The notes under the pieces are model-generated. The model worked only from the letters and a program-made list of their open reading frames with translations, did not search any database and was not told the origin of the DNA. DNA of 64,000 bases. Source: a virus. The position numbers were made by a program, and so were the translations under genes. Numbering within the stretch: position 1 is the first letter of the stretch; each line of letters opens with the position of its first letter. The stretch covers positions 31,560-95,559 of the IMG/VR virus record IMGVR_UViG_3300023106_000002; one strand, written 5' to 3'. Positions 52,812 to 59,668 of this stretch are shown here, in pieces.

Positions 52812-53145
52812 TAGCTGTCATGGTAATCACAACTCAAAAAAAGTATCATGTCAATAAAACTAATATCGCGACCATGACAGCTAATAAAAACTCCTTGAAT
52901 AGTTGTACCTTCTGAGTACATTCACTTATGTTACTATTCAATCAAAGATAACAGAACGAGATGCTTATTACTAAGCGTTATCTTTGCATTTTGACACTAA
53001 TATATTTTAATAAATAAACTTCCAATAGTCTTACGCTGTTAATCTGACCTAATTCTATCGTGTCGATACACTTTAATATGTATTAATAGGTACTCCTTAG
53101 AGTTTTATCTTCAGGACTGGAATGTGACACCTGTATTGGAAGTTT
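52812..53145. other. Gene-free region with two long-stem structured elements
   Basis: First element: a 13-bp perfect stem TAGCTGTCATGGT (52812-52824)/ACCATGACAGCTA (52871-52883), with TATCGCGAC (52864-52872) at its 3' side, a motif shared with the element at 51530-51593. Then TTGAATAG/CTATTCAA and AAAGATAAC/GTTATCTTT stems (about 52896-52986). Second element: a 12-bp stem AAACTTCCAATA (53006-53017)/TATTGGAAGTTT (53134-53145) enclosing 116 bases that include TATCG/CGATA. No ORF. Confidence 0.5.
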
Positions 53146-53231
53146 AAATGTTAACCTAATTGTTATCTCGCTAATGTGTATAAGGTTGCATACACAATTA
53201 CATAGTTATTACTGTCCCGAATAACGTGGTT

Positions 53232-53399
53232 TTATTTAACTTCAGTTGTATCAGTTGATGCTACTTGTGGTAGTTCTCTTGATAGATCAGTTCTGTATTC
53301 TGTTTCTACTGTATTTGGACCACTAAATTGATATTTATGGTCAAGTACTATTGCTGTTGTAATTATTACAGTAACAGCAACGATGAATGTCCAATTCAT
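53232..53399 (-). CDS. Small single-pass membrane protein, 55 aa
   Basis: ATG at 53399, TAA at 53232. N-terminal transmembrane helix (MNWTFIVAVTVIITTAIVLD) and a hydrophilic tail with RTDLSRELPQV. It starts just after the stop of the 53402 gene. Small but well placed. Confidence 0.6.
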   Translation of the reverse strand: MNWTFIVAVTVIITTAIVLDHKYQFSGPNTVETEYRTDLSRELPQVASTDTTEVK

Positions 53400-53401
53400 A
53401 A

Positions 53402-53701
53402 TTAACGGTATTCAGTATTAGACACTTCAACTTGTTGATAAGCTGTAAGCAAGTTAACAGTTCTGTGAAAGTCAACTTCATCTTCAAGAAGTTTAACATA
53501 ATCTGCAATAGAGTCTGAATCATCAATATCAGCCATCATTCTCTGTTTAATTTCTCGAAATGCTCCTGATGGTAATAATGAAGCGAGTCTCCGAATCACA
53601 TTGAGTGATACAATTGCTGCTTGTGTGTTGTTATCAGGTACGAAGTTAATTACTTCTTTACCATTTACTGTAACTGTTGTTGTTTGATCTTGTGTTCTCA
53701 T
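53402..53701 (-). CDS. Hypothetical protein, 99 aa
   Basis: Not recognised. Short beta start (TTVTVNGKEVINFVPDNN), then helices (VIRRLASLLPSGAFREIKQRMM; YVKLLEDEVDFHRTVNLL). Member of the early-type small-gene run. Confidence 0.6.
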   Translation of the reverse strand: MRTQDQTTTVTVNGKEVINFVPDNNTQAAIVSLNVIRRLASLLPSGAFREIKQRMMADIDDSDSIADYVKLLEDEVDFHRTVNLLTAYQQVEVSNTEYR

Positions 53702-53735
53702 GATAGTGTTGATTTATTTATGATTATTTAATTGT

Positions 53736-54032
53736 TTACCAAGTTTGTTCTTCTCTTTGTTCAATATGCATAAGCACATCAGTTTGATTGTTAATCAAAT
53801 CGTATTTAATAAGTCTGCCTCTCCAAGATACATAAGTTAATACATCTTTAATACGAAGTATTGGTTCATTAAAATTAATTAAATGTTCTAACTTTGCAAT
53901 CGTATCTTGTAAATTTGTTCTTCTTTCTATAGACATATCATTAAATAAGCTAAGATGAAGAGTTTCAAGTCTTTTTAATCGTGCTTCAGGTATCTTATAC
54001 CATCTTTCAGCATCATCAAGTGTCATAAACAT
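53736..54032 (-). CDS. Hypothetical protein, 98 aa
   Basis: Not recognised. Helical first half (DDAERWYKIPEARLKRLETLHLSLF) and a beta second half (LRIKDVLTYVSWRGRLIKYDLI). Five-base gap to the gene upstream. Confidence 0.55.
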   Translation of the reverse strand: MFMTLDDAERWYKIPEARLKRLETLHLSLFNDMSIERRTNLQDTIAKLEHLINFNEPILRIKDVLTYVSWRGRLIKYDLINNQTDVLMHIEQREEQTW

Positions 54033-54036
54033 GATA

Positions 54037-54222
54037 TTAATGTGTTAAGTGATACAATAATGCCCATAACATAGATGATATGGTACAACAGATTGAAAAT
54101 GCAATGTTCTGTTGCTTAATTGTCCACTTATTATAGAATGCACCTTGTATTAATAAGGTGAATACTGAAGACAATAATGCAAAGAAGAATGTAATTGCTG
54201 GATAATCTCTGAATATTTCCAT
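54037..54222 (-). CDS. Small membrane protein, 61 aa
   Basis: Two transmembrane helices (AITFFFALLSSVFTLLIQGAF and IAFSICCTISSMLWALLYHL) with a short basic loop. Unknown function; early-type gene. Confidence 0.55.
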   Translation of the reverse strand: MEIFRDYPAITFFFALLSSVFTLLIQGAFYNKWTIKQQNIAFSICCTISSMLWALLYHLTH

Positions 54223-54238
54223 GATATTTGAATTAAGG

Positions 54239-54466
54239 TTAATGAATGTTCATGTTCTCCAATTTAATTATTACTCCTGTAAGTGATATAATTGTGTTAA
54301 AGAGTTCTTGTTTCTCTCCTTGAGGTATTTTGAAATAGTTTACTACAGCATCATGTGATACATTACAAGTATCTTGCATAAGCTGAAATGTGTATTCAGT
54401 TGATTTATCAAGAGCATCACACAATTGATGAACAGCAGCTAATTGAAGTTTAGTATTGTATTTCAT
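54239..54466 (-). CDS. Hypothetical helical protein, 75 aa
   Basis: From ATG 54466 (MKYNTKLQLAAVHQLCDAL), preceded by an A/T-rich context (TTTAATTCC). The frame opens to 54607 (122 aa), but the extra N-terminal part overlaps a hairpin-rich stretch and looks unlike protein; I prefer the shorter form. Function unknown. Confidence 0.5.
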   Translation of the reverse strand: MKYNTKLQLAAVHQLCDALDKSTEYTFQLMQDTCNVSHDAVVNYFKIPQGEKQELFNTIISLTGVIIKLENMNIH

Positions 54467-54612
54467 TGGAATTAAATTGAGGTTAATAGATGTGATAATT
54501 GGTAATTTGGCTATGAATTGCATGATATTGAAAGTGAGTGAAATAGAGATGTGGTTCAGAGACATGTGTATTGTCTCCTTCACATTCACACTCATGTTCT
54601 CGATCAAAATAA

Positions 54613-54682
54613 AAACTCCTGAAACATTATGAACATCTTCACAAGCATTGACACTATCTATTCACAATATTATCAGGAGTTT
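54613..54682. other. Structured leader element
   Basis: 10-bp perfect stem AAACTCCTGA (54613-54622)/TCAGGAGTTT (54673-54682) enclosing 50 bases, located between the promoter-like repeat at 54730 and the leftward gene. A second hairpin GAGACA/TGTCTC lies near 54560-54580. Likely a folded 5' leader. Confidence 0.45.
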
Positions 54683-54729
54683 CTCAATAGCTAATAGCAA
54701 CAAGACTTATCAACTCATAGATTGCTAGT

Positions 54730-54748
54730 AATTAGTGAGGGTTTTGAG
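54730..54748 (-). promoter_or_regulatory. Promoter-like repeat copy 3
   Basis: Identical 19-base element (minus strand CTCAAAACCCTCACTAATT), upstream of the structured leader of the 54239-54466 gene. Confidence 0.6.
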
Positions 54749-54776
54749 TCGAAGCATTATATCAAAAAAGGACGAA

Positions 54777-54821
54777 ATAAAAAGAACGTAATGCACATTG
54801 CTGTACATTACGTAGTTCTTT
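54777..54821 (-). terminator. Intrinsic terminator (leftward)
   Basis: Long interrupted stem: AAAGAAC plus GTAATG at 54781-54793 pair with CATTAC and GTTCTTT at 54806-54821, with a 3-base bulge. On the minus strand it is followed by a TTTTATTT tail. It ends the 54820-55092 gene. Confidence 0.75.
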
Positions 54822-55092
54822 ACAAGATAACTTCAGCAGGTGTGTATGCCACAATCCTGTGTGCTGTGTATTTGTCACCGCTATCAGCTGTTTTCTCTTC
54901 AGTCTGAATATCGAGATTCAACTTCTCACCAGCTTGTAGCTTGGCAACAGTATCTTTCCCAATTGATACAGCAACACGATTAGTGTTATCCCAATGACGC
55001 ATCCAAACAGTTGGTTTGTTCTCTTTGTCCATTGCTGTGTTCAAGTTAAGCTGAGCGTAGCCTAACTTGGTTTTGATTTCATTCAAGTCCAT
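54820..55092 (-). CDS. Unknown early protein, 90 aa
   Basis: Not recognised. Helical start, then beta-rich segments (KPTVWMRHWDNTNRVAVSIG; KLNLDIQTEEK), an arrangement seen in small OB-like or anti-host proteins. More G/C-rich codons than neighbours, its own promoter-like repeat 37 bases upstream and its own terminator point to an abundant early product. Confidence 0.6.
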   Translation of the reverse strand: MDLNEIKTKLGYAQLNLNTAMDKENKPTVWMRHWDNTNRVAVSIGKDTVAKLQAGEKLNLDIQTEEKTADSGDKYTAHRIVAYTPAEVIL

Positions 55093-55129
55093 GATTATAA
55101 GGTATTATAAGTTTGTGGCAATATTGCCA

Positions 55130-55150
55130 AGTATTTGTAAGGGTTTTGAG
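55130..55150 (-). promoter_or_regulatory. Promoter-like repeat copy 4
   Basis: Variant copy; minus strand reads CTCAAAACCCTTACAAATAC, 37 bases upstream of the ATG at 55092. It overlaps the vicinity of the stop of the 55157 gene. Confidence 0.65.
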
Positions 55151-55156
55151 ACAACG

Positions 55157-55357
55157 TTAATCATCTGATTCAACTATCTTAACAGCTATGCAGCTTGTTA
55201 AGGTAATTAGCAACATCTGTGCAACAATTGTAACAAATGTGTATTTGCTTGCAATGAATGCTTGTCCCCAACTGAATAGTCCTTCAAGGACAATAAGGAT
55301 TAGGAAAGCAATTGACAATGCAATGATGTAATTGATAAGCGGTTTAGCTAGTTTCAT
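55157..55357 (-). CDS. Small membrane protein, first leftward gene, 66 aa
   Basis: Two hydrophobic helices (INYIIALSIAFLILIVLEGLF and FVTIVAQMLLITLTSCIAV). It is the first gene of the leftward arm, 26 bases downstream of promoter-like repeat copy 5, so among the earliest expressed if that repeat is a promoter. Confidence 0.6.
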   Translation of the reverse strand: MKLAKPLINYIIALSIAFLILIVLEGLFSWGQAFIASKYTFVTIVAQMLLITLTSCIAVKIVESDD

Positions 55358-55383
55358 GATATAAGTTTTAGTGTTATTGACTT

Positions 55384-55402
55384 AGTATTTGTAAGGGTTT
55401 TG
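55384..55402 (-). promoter_or_regulatory. Promoter-like repeat copy 5
   Basis: Minus strand CAAAACCCTTACAAATACT, 26 bases upstream of the ATG at 55357; same variant as copy 4. Confidence 0.65.
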
Positions 55403-55850
55403 CGTTATTACATGTTATGATACAACACATCTTGAGATATGTATGTTAGATACCAACCAGTCAAGGTAGCAGCAACACAACAAAGATAAGATGTGATGTA
55501 GTCATAAAATAAGCAACACAAGTTCACGAGATAAAATGTACAAAGAACTAGTGAACAAGTGCTGCTGTAACAATCATATATTCCCGCCCTGAATTACGAT
55601 GAAATAAACTTCATGGCGGGGTACTTGGATTGCTTGAGATTAGTACGGGTCTTGACTCAAGGTACTTTACATCCTCACTCTTTTCAAAAAAAATTTTATT
55701 TTATAAAAAATGACACTTAACCTGAGTTCTATCAATCTAAGCCTATCTCGTGAAGTCCCATCATCATTGACTTCAAGCAGTCTACTTATAATCATGTAAA
55801 CAAAGTTCTACATTATGTAACATTTTACTTGCACAGTTGAATCTTTTGTT
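55403..55850. other. Divergent intergenic region with structured elements, possible origin
   Basis: No ORF. Holds AGCAGCA (55468-55474)/TGCTGCT (55560-55566) enclosing GTTCAC/GTGAAC (55522-55556), a GC-rich hairpin CCCGCC/GGCGGG (55583-55620), repeat copy 6 (55638-55658), and an A/T-only stretch near 55685-55710. It separates leftward and rightward transcription, a usual location for an origin and divergent promoters; origin function is inference. Confidence 0.4.
55638..55658 (-). promoter_or_regulatory. Promoter-like repeat copy 6 (degenerate)
   Basis: Minus strand GAGTCAAGACCCGTACTAATC, a weaker match to the consensus, upstream of the structured stretch before the first leftward gene. Confidence 0.45.
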
Positions 55851-55859
55851 ATATCTTTA
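55829..55859 (+). promoter_or_regulatory. Bacteroidota-type promoter, rightward
   Basis: TTG at 55829-55831, a 20-base spacer, and TATCTTTA at 55852-55859, a one-mismatch TAnnTTTG -7 box. It drives the short rightward unit ending at the terminator at 56058-56097. Confidence 0.6.
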
Positions 55860-55865
55860 CATCAG

Positions 55866-56097
55866 ATAAAAAACTCATACACTATGACAGAGTTAGCAAA
55901 ATGCTCTGATGCTGAATGTGTGAGGACTGCAAACAAGTTTGAAAAAGGATTTTGAATAGCTGAGAATGATCTTCTCATGAAGCGAGTAAACTTACCCGAA
56001 TAAACTTTGAAGTCATGCAAGTAGCAGTTCAGCATCTCCTGAGCAATAAAGAAAAGTAAATCCTACCTTATATATTATATGGTAGGATTTTTTATTT
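55866..56097 (+). ncRNA. Candidate rightward non-coding RNA or leader, about 230 nt
   Basis: Bounded by a host-type promoter and a 10-bp terminator with T-rich tail, so it forms a closed transcription unit. It contains one tiny ORF, ATG 55884 to TGA 55955 (23 aa, MTELAKCSDAECVR...), and a TGAGAA/TTCTCA hairpin near 55961-55977. Either a small RNA or a leader peptide/attenuator in front of the rightward genes starting at 56160. Confidence 0.5.
56058..56097 (+). terminator. Intrinsic terminator (rightward)
   Basis: 10-bp stem AAATCCTACC (56058-56067)/GGTAGGATTT (56081-56090), 13-base loop, followed by TTTATTT. Confidence 0.85.
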
Positions 56098-56130
56098 GCA
56101 GTCTATTGTAATTTGTATCATATTTATTCT

Positions 56131-56138
56131 TATATTTG
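56131..56138 (+). promoter_or_regulatory. -7 element of promoter for the rightward gene block
   Basis: TATATTTG, a full TAnnTTTG match, 22 bases before the ATG at 56160. A TTG is present at 56106-56108 (22-base spacer) and TTTG at 56112-56115 (15-base spacer); neither is at the ideal distance. Confidence 0.5.
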
Positions 56139-56159
56139 TTCATAATTAAACTGAATATT

Positions 56160-56528
56160 ATGACAGCAGCAGAAGATTTAAAAAAGACATATCCTACTTA
56201 TCCTGAAGTTAGGACAGTACTTGTTAATAAAAGGAAGATAGTACATAGTACTTTATTTAGATTATTAAGAGATGAGAAGTATTACTTAATACCTGTAAAT
56301 GAAGAGTACTATGTTGGAGAGATAACAACAGGAACATTGCTTGAAGCACAACAAATATTTCAACGCAAGTTACACATGGTAGAACATTTATGGGTTATAT
56401 CTAATGTAGTAAATCACCAAGGAGAACTGCTTAATGTATTGGATAATGACCAACAAACAGAGAAAGAACGTATTATTAATTTAGACCCTATATTAAAAGC
56501 AGCAGATGAAAACAGCAGACGAAACTAA
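56160..56528 (+). CDS. Hypothetical protein, tandem paralogue A, 122 aa
   Basis: Starts at ATG 56160 (MTAAEDLKKTYPTYPEV). It aligns with the next gene: YPTYPEV...LFRLLRDEKYYLIPVNEEYYVGEITTG against IPTYPLV...LLRKYLDGKYYLIPCRTIFPMGEEVTQ. Unknown function; the pair overlaps by 23 bases. Confidence 0.65.
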   Translation: MTAAEDLKKTYPTYPEVRTVLVNKRKIVHSTLFRLLRDEKYYLIPVNEEYYVGEITTGTLLEAQQIFQRKLHMVEHLWVISNVVNHQGELLNVLDNDQQTEKERIINLDPILKAADENSRRN

Positions 56529-56829
56529 ACAGATCATACCAACTTATCCTTTAGTAATGGCTAAGTTAACAGATGATGCATTTGAGAAGACATTGAATAT
56601 GCAGACATTGTTGAGGAAGTACTTAGATGGTAAGTATTATTTGATACCATGTAGAACTATCTTTCCTATGGGTGAAGAAGTTACACAACAAGGAATATCT
56701 AATTGTATTCAAACATTTCATGAAATGATGTATAAAACTTTGATTAGTTTTAAGATTACTGAAGAAACTAAAGGAGGTATTATTGAAGATGATGTTCAGG
56801 TAACTGAAGCAGAAAGATTAGAAGTATGA
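56506..56829 (+). CDS. Hypothetical protein, tandem paralogue B, 107 aa
   Basis: Diverged copy of the preceding gene, sharing the DGKYYLIP core and overall length. It overlaps both neighbours slightly (ATGA with the kinase-like gene). Confidence 0.65.
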   Translation: MKTADETKQIIPTYPLVMAKLTDDAFEKTLNMQTLLRKYLDGKYYLIPCRTIFPMGEEVTQQGISNCIQTFHEMMYKTLISFKITEETKGGIIEDDVQVTEAERLEV

Positions 56830-57377
56830 TACCAAATGATGGGAAGAGAAAGGTGATGCGAGGAGTTGATAAAGTAACTCTTGCTGCTGATTTTGACTTT
56901 GCTATGGAGGTCATTGATTATATGTTAGGTGATTACATTGGTGAAGGACAAGATAGGATTGTATTTGAAGCTAATATCTTTGAGAACTGTGTTGCTAAAG
57001 TTGAGTACACAAGACCTACTGTATATAATCAGAAAGAGTACTTAGTATGGAGAGCGTATCAAGGTACTACAATTGAACAATGGTTTGCTCCTTGTGTAGA
57101 CTTAACATTTGGAGGTAGTATTCTTGTACAAAAGAAGATTGAACTTGTTACAGATGATAACCGACACTTAATACCTGATGTTATACCAAGTATCTTTGAA
57201 GATGTAAAGTTTAGTAACTGTGGATTTTATAATGGACACTTCTGCTTTTGTGATTACAGTAGTGTATTTAATCAGTCAATTGAATTGGTAATGAAAGACG
57301 TTAAGATGAAACCATTTGAATCACATCTCAAAGAAGAGATATTTAAAGAAGGAGAACAAGTAAGACTAAGATTATGA
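56826..57377 (+). CDS. Minimal protein-kinase-like fold protein, 183 aa
   Basis: Kinase landmarks appear in order in a very short chain: glycine-rich loop IGEGQDRIVFEA (residues 38-49), VAKVE with Lys58, NQKEYLVW with Glu71, DVKFSN (126-131) matching the catalytic DxKxxN, and FCDYS with Asp143 at the metal-binding position. Typical kinases need about 250-300 residues; most of the C-lobe is missing. It could phosphorylate host or phage proteins or small molecules, or be a pseudokinase. Confidence 0.6.
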   Translation: MIPNDGKRKVMRGVDKVTLAADFDFAMEVIDYMLGDYIGEGQDRIVFEANIFENCVAKVEYTRPTVYNQKEYLVWRAYQGTTIEQWFAPCVDLTFGGSILVQKKIELVTDDNRHLIPDVIPSIFEDVKFSNCGFYNGHFCFCDYSSVFNQSIELVMKDVKMKPFESHLKEEIFKEGEQVRLRL

Positions 57378-57670
57378 CAAAGATAAGAATTGAAACCTCT
57401 AAAGGAACTACTTGGTTTGAATATGAAGAATGGCTTTATGAACAAAGATGGAAAGCACAGAAATTTGGAGATGCATTACCAGCATTCTTAAAGATGAATA
57501 CTTTACCAGCAGTTATATATCCAAAGAACTATACTTATGAACAATGGATGGCTTATCATAGAAGACAGAAGTTAATGGGAATTTTTGCAGAAGGAATGAC
57601 TAAGTTAGTTGAACAATGTACGAATACAAATTGGTGTCAATTTTTAACTAAGAAAGAACAAGATGAATAA
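57374..57670 (+). CDS. Hypothetical protein, 98 aa
   Basis: Not recognised. Trp/Tyr-rich helical protein (TWFEYEEWLYEQRWKAQKFG; YEQWMAYHRRQK). Overlaps the kinase-like gene by four bases and the next gene by eight. Confidence 0.55.
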   Translation: MTKIRIETSKGTTWFEYEEWLYEQRWKAQKFGDALPAFLKMNTLPAVIYPKNYTYEQWMAYHRRQKLMGIFAEGMTKLVEQCTNTNWCQFLTKKEQDE

Positions 57671-58310
57671 CTGGAAAGGTTGGAAGAGAAGTTTAAAGGG
57701 AGTTAATCATACTTCTCCATTAGTAGCGTCTCAGGCACAAAGCCCAATATCATCTTTTGCTGGTACAAGACAAGGAATTATGGAACAGATAGAGAACAGA
57801 GAAGCCATTAGTTACAAAGAAGATATGATTTCTCATTTTCTTAGTGATAATTTTACCAATAGAATTAGACCAAATGAAAGACATTTTAAGTTTTTTACAG
57901 GAGAATGGGGAATGTGGAAGTTTAATTGGGTATTAATGTATGGTGAAGCAATTGAGAAAGCTTCGCATATTAAACAAGGTAAACACATGAAAGGTACTTA
58001 TATATCATTGTTTCAGAAAAGAAGTAACTATAAGTTACTTGTTGAAGGTACTACATTTAGATTCTTTAAAGGTACAAAACAGATACAAGTATTCTATGAT
58101 GTAACAAATGAATGGAATATATCGAAAGGAAAAGATATAACTGATCCCGATGTACCATTGAAGATTCAATCAGTTAATATGTACATTGATAAGTTATATA
58201 AAGACTGGGAACTTGAGAACATAGAAATGGAGTATAATACTACATTAGATAAACTTAATAGATTAGTAGACAATGCCACAGATTATACAGAAGACAGTAA
58301 CCTTACCTAA
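57663..58310 (+). CDS. Hypothetical protein, 215 aa
   Basis: Not recognised. N-terminal 35 residues are Ser/Gln-rich; the centre is aromatic-rich (FKFFTGEWGMWKFNWVLMYGEAIEKA); the end is helical and acidic. Part of the overlapping rightward operon. Confidence 0.55.
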   Translation: MNNWKGWKRSLKGVNHTSPLVASQAQSPISSFAGTRQGIMEQIENREAISYKEDMISHFLSDNFTNRIRPNERHFKFFTGEWGMWKFNWVLMYGEAIEKASHIKQGKHMKGTYISLFQKRSNYKLLVEGTTFRFFKGTKQIQVFYDVTNEWNISKGKDITDPDVPLKIQSVNMYIDKLYKDWELENIEMEYNTTLDKLNRLVDNATDYTEDSNLT

Positions 58311-58671
58311 GAATGAGTTCTTCGAGAAGCACTTAGAGATAATCAATCCTCTGATACCTAAACATCTTAGATTAACTCCAATGGAGATCAAAGTAGTGGC
58401 AGCATTTATGGGATTTGAAGGAGAAGTTGCTGAAGAAGATAGGTTCTGTACAGCATTGCGAAAGATAGTAATGAAGAGATTAGGTATTACAGGACCGGGA
58501 CTTAGCAACTATATTACACAACTTACACGAAAAGGTGTAATCACAGAGAAGTTAGATGGAGGATTAAAAATTCTTGATTACTTGCTTCCTGAACAAGGAC
58601 AACAATTTTATCAATTTAAACTATACAAACAAAATGAAGCATCAACTCAAAGTACAACAAGTAACTCTTGA
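58273..58671 (+). CDS. Winged-helix DNA-binding protein, 132 aa
   Basis: Residues 30-110 read as a winged helix: LTPMEIKVVAAFMGFEG (first helix), MKRLGITGPGLSNYITQLTRKGVI (helix-turn-helix with the SNYITQLTRKG recognition helix), then LDGGLKILDYLLP as the wing. A likely regulator of the rightward block. Overlaps the preceding gene by 38 bases. Confidence 0.7.
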   Translation: MPQIIQKTVTLPKNEFFEKHLEIINPLIPKHLRLTPMEIKVVAAFMGFEGEVAEEDRFCTALRKIVMKRLGITGPGLSNYITQLTRKGVITEKLDGGLKILDYLLPEQGQQFYQFKLYKQNEASTQSTTSNS

Positions 58672-58909
58672 TGGTAAAGATTACCTAGAACTTGTCAATA
58701 AGATAGAAGAACTTGAAAAAGTTGAAAAGACCTATAATGAAAATGTAACTTTCATTGAAGTATTATTACTTAAACTTGATGATGCTGGAATTAAAGTTAA
58801 CACAACTAATTTAGCAGATAAAACTAAACCTATAGAAATTAAAACATCTGTACTTAACACAGCATCAATCAACGTAACAATAATCATTGAAATCGCAAAC
58901 ATCAGATAA
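58634..58909 (+). CDS. Hypothetical protein, 91 aa
   Basis: Start taken at ATG 58634 (MKHQLKVQQVTLDGKDYLEL), which overlaps the HTH gene by 38 bases; the frame opens earlier without support. Short beta start, coiled-coil middle (KIEELEKVEKTYNENV), beta end. Unknown function. Confidence 0.6.
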   Translation: MKHQLKVQQVTLDGKDYLELVNKIEELEKVEKTYNENVTFIEVLLLKLDDAGIKVNTTNLADKTKPIEIKTSVLNTASINVTIIIEIANIR

Positions 58910-58910
58910 C

Positions 58911-59405
58911 ATGGACACAGAAGAGAAAATAGGATTACAAGAACCAGTACTTTTTTACGAAATCAATACATTACCTTATGGTGTTGATATAGATCAAATA
59001 CATAACATCTTCAGAGAAGAAAGATTAGTTATATATGATTCATTAAGATGTGGATTTAAAGGGACAGATGGAAGACCTTATGTTATATCTACTAACCCTG
59101 AAGAAGCACCTTATATGGTGGTTGACTCAAAGCACATGACTGGAACAGAAGTTAGAGAACTCGTTAAAACTATTGGTACATTAATTGATACTAAGAAGAA
59201 TGAAATCGAAAGCAAGATCATGGGTTATTGTTGTGGAGGAGAAGGAGAACTAATGACAAAGTATGCATACTTTATCAAGTACATTAAGAAAGCAGTATCA
59301 GGTAATGATGAGATAGGTAAAGAGTTTGATGAAACAAGACACTTGCATAAATTTCCAGCATTATCTGTAGAACAATTAAGACAACTTAAACAACGATTCA
59401 AATGA
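58911..59405 (+). CDS. Hypothetical protein, tandem paralogue pair 2 member A, 164 aa
   Basis: Starts at ATG 58911 (MDTEEKIGLQEPVLF). The first 100 residues resemble the next gene (PVLFYEINTLPYGVDIDQIHNIFREERLVIYDS against VVLVYDLESCPSDYGIEMDKVGKIFEEHGVVLW). A helical basic tail follows. Unknown function. Confidence 0.6.
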   Translation: MDTEEKIGLQEPVLFYEINTLPYGVDIDQIHNIFREERLVIYDSLRCGFKGTDGRPYVISTNPEEAPYMVVDSKHMTGTEVRELVKTIGTLIDTKKNEIESKIMGYCCGGEGELMTKYAYFIKYIKKAVSGNDEIGKEFDETRHLHKFPALSVEQLRQLKQRFK

Positions 59406-59668
59406 AAAATGTAGTACTAGTATATGATTTAGAAAGCTGTCCATCAGATTATGGTATCGAAATGGATAAAGTAGGTAAAATATTTGAAGAACATGGAGTA
59501 GTTCTTTGGACATCAAAAGATAATGGTACAGAACCTAAACTTTATGTAAAAGAAATAGGTGATAAAATGGATTTCAGAGTTATTGATTTATCAACTGACT
59601 TTGCAAACAGAGCAGAAAAGGATACAGAAGAATTCATTAGTAAACTATTAAGTAAAGAAGATGAATGA
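59402..59668 (+). CDS. Hypothetical protein, tandem paralogue pair 2 member B, 88 aa
   Basis: Shorter copy of the preceding protein, lacking its C-terminal 60 residues. Overlaps it by four bases (ATGA). The beta-alpha-beta pattern may be a small alpha/beta domain; function unknown. Confidence 0.6.
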   Translation: MKNVVLVYDLESCPSDYGIEMDKVGKIFEEHGVVLWTSKDNGTEPKLYVKEIGDKMDFRVIDLSTDFANRAEKDTEEFISKLLSKEDE

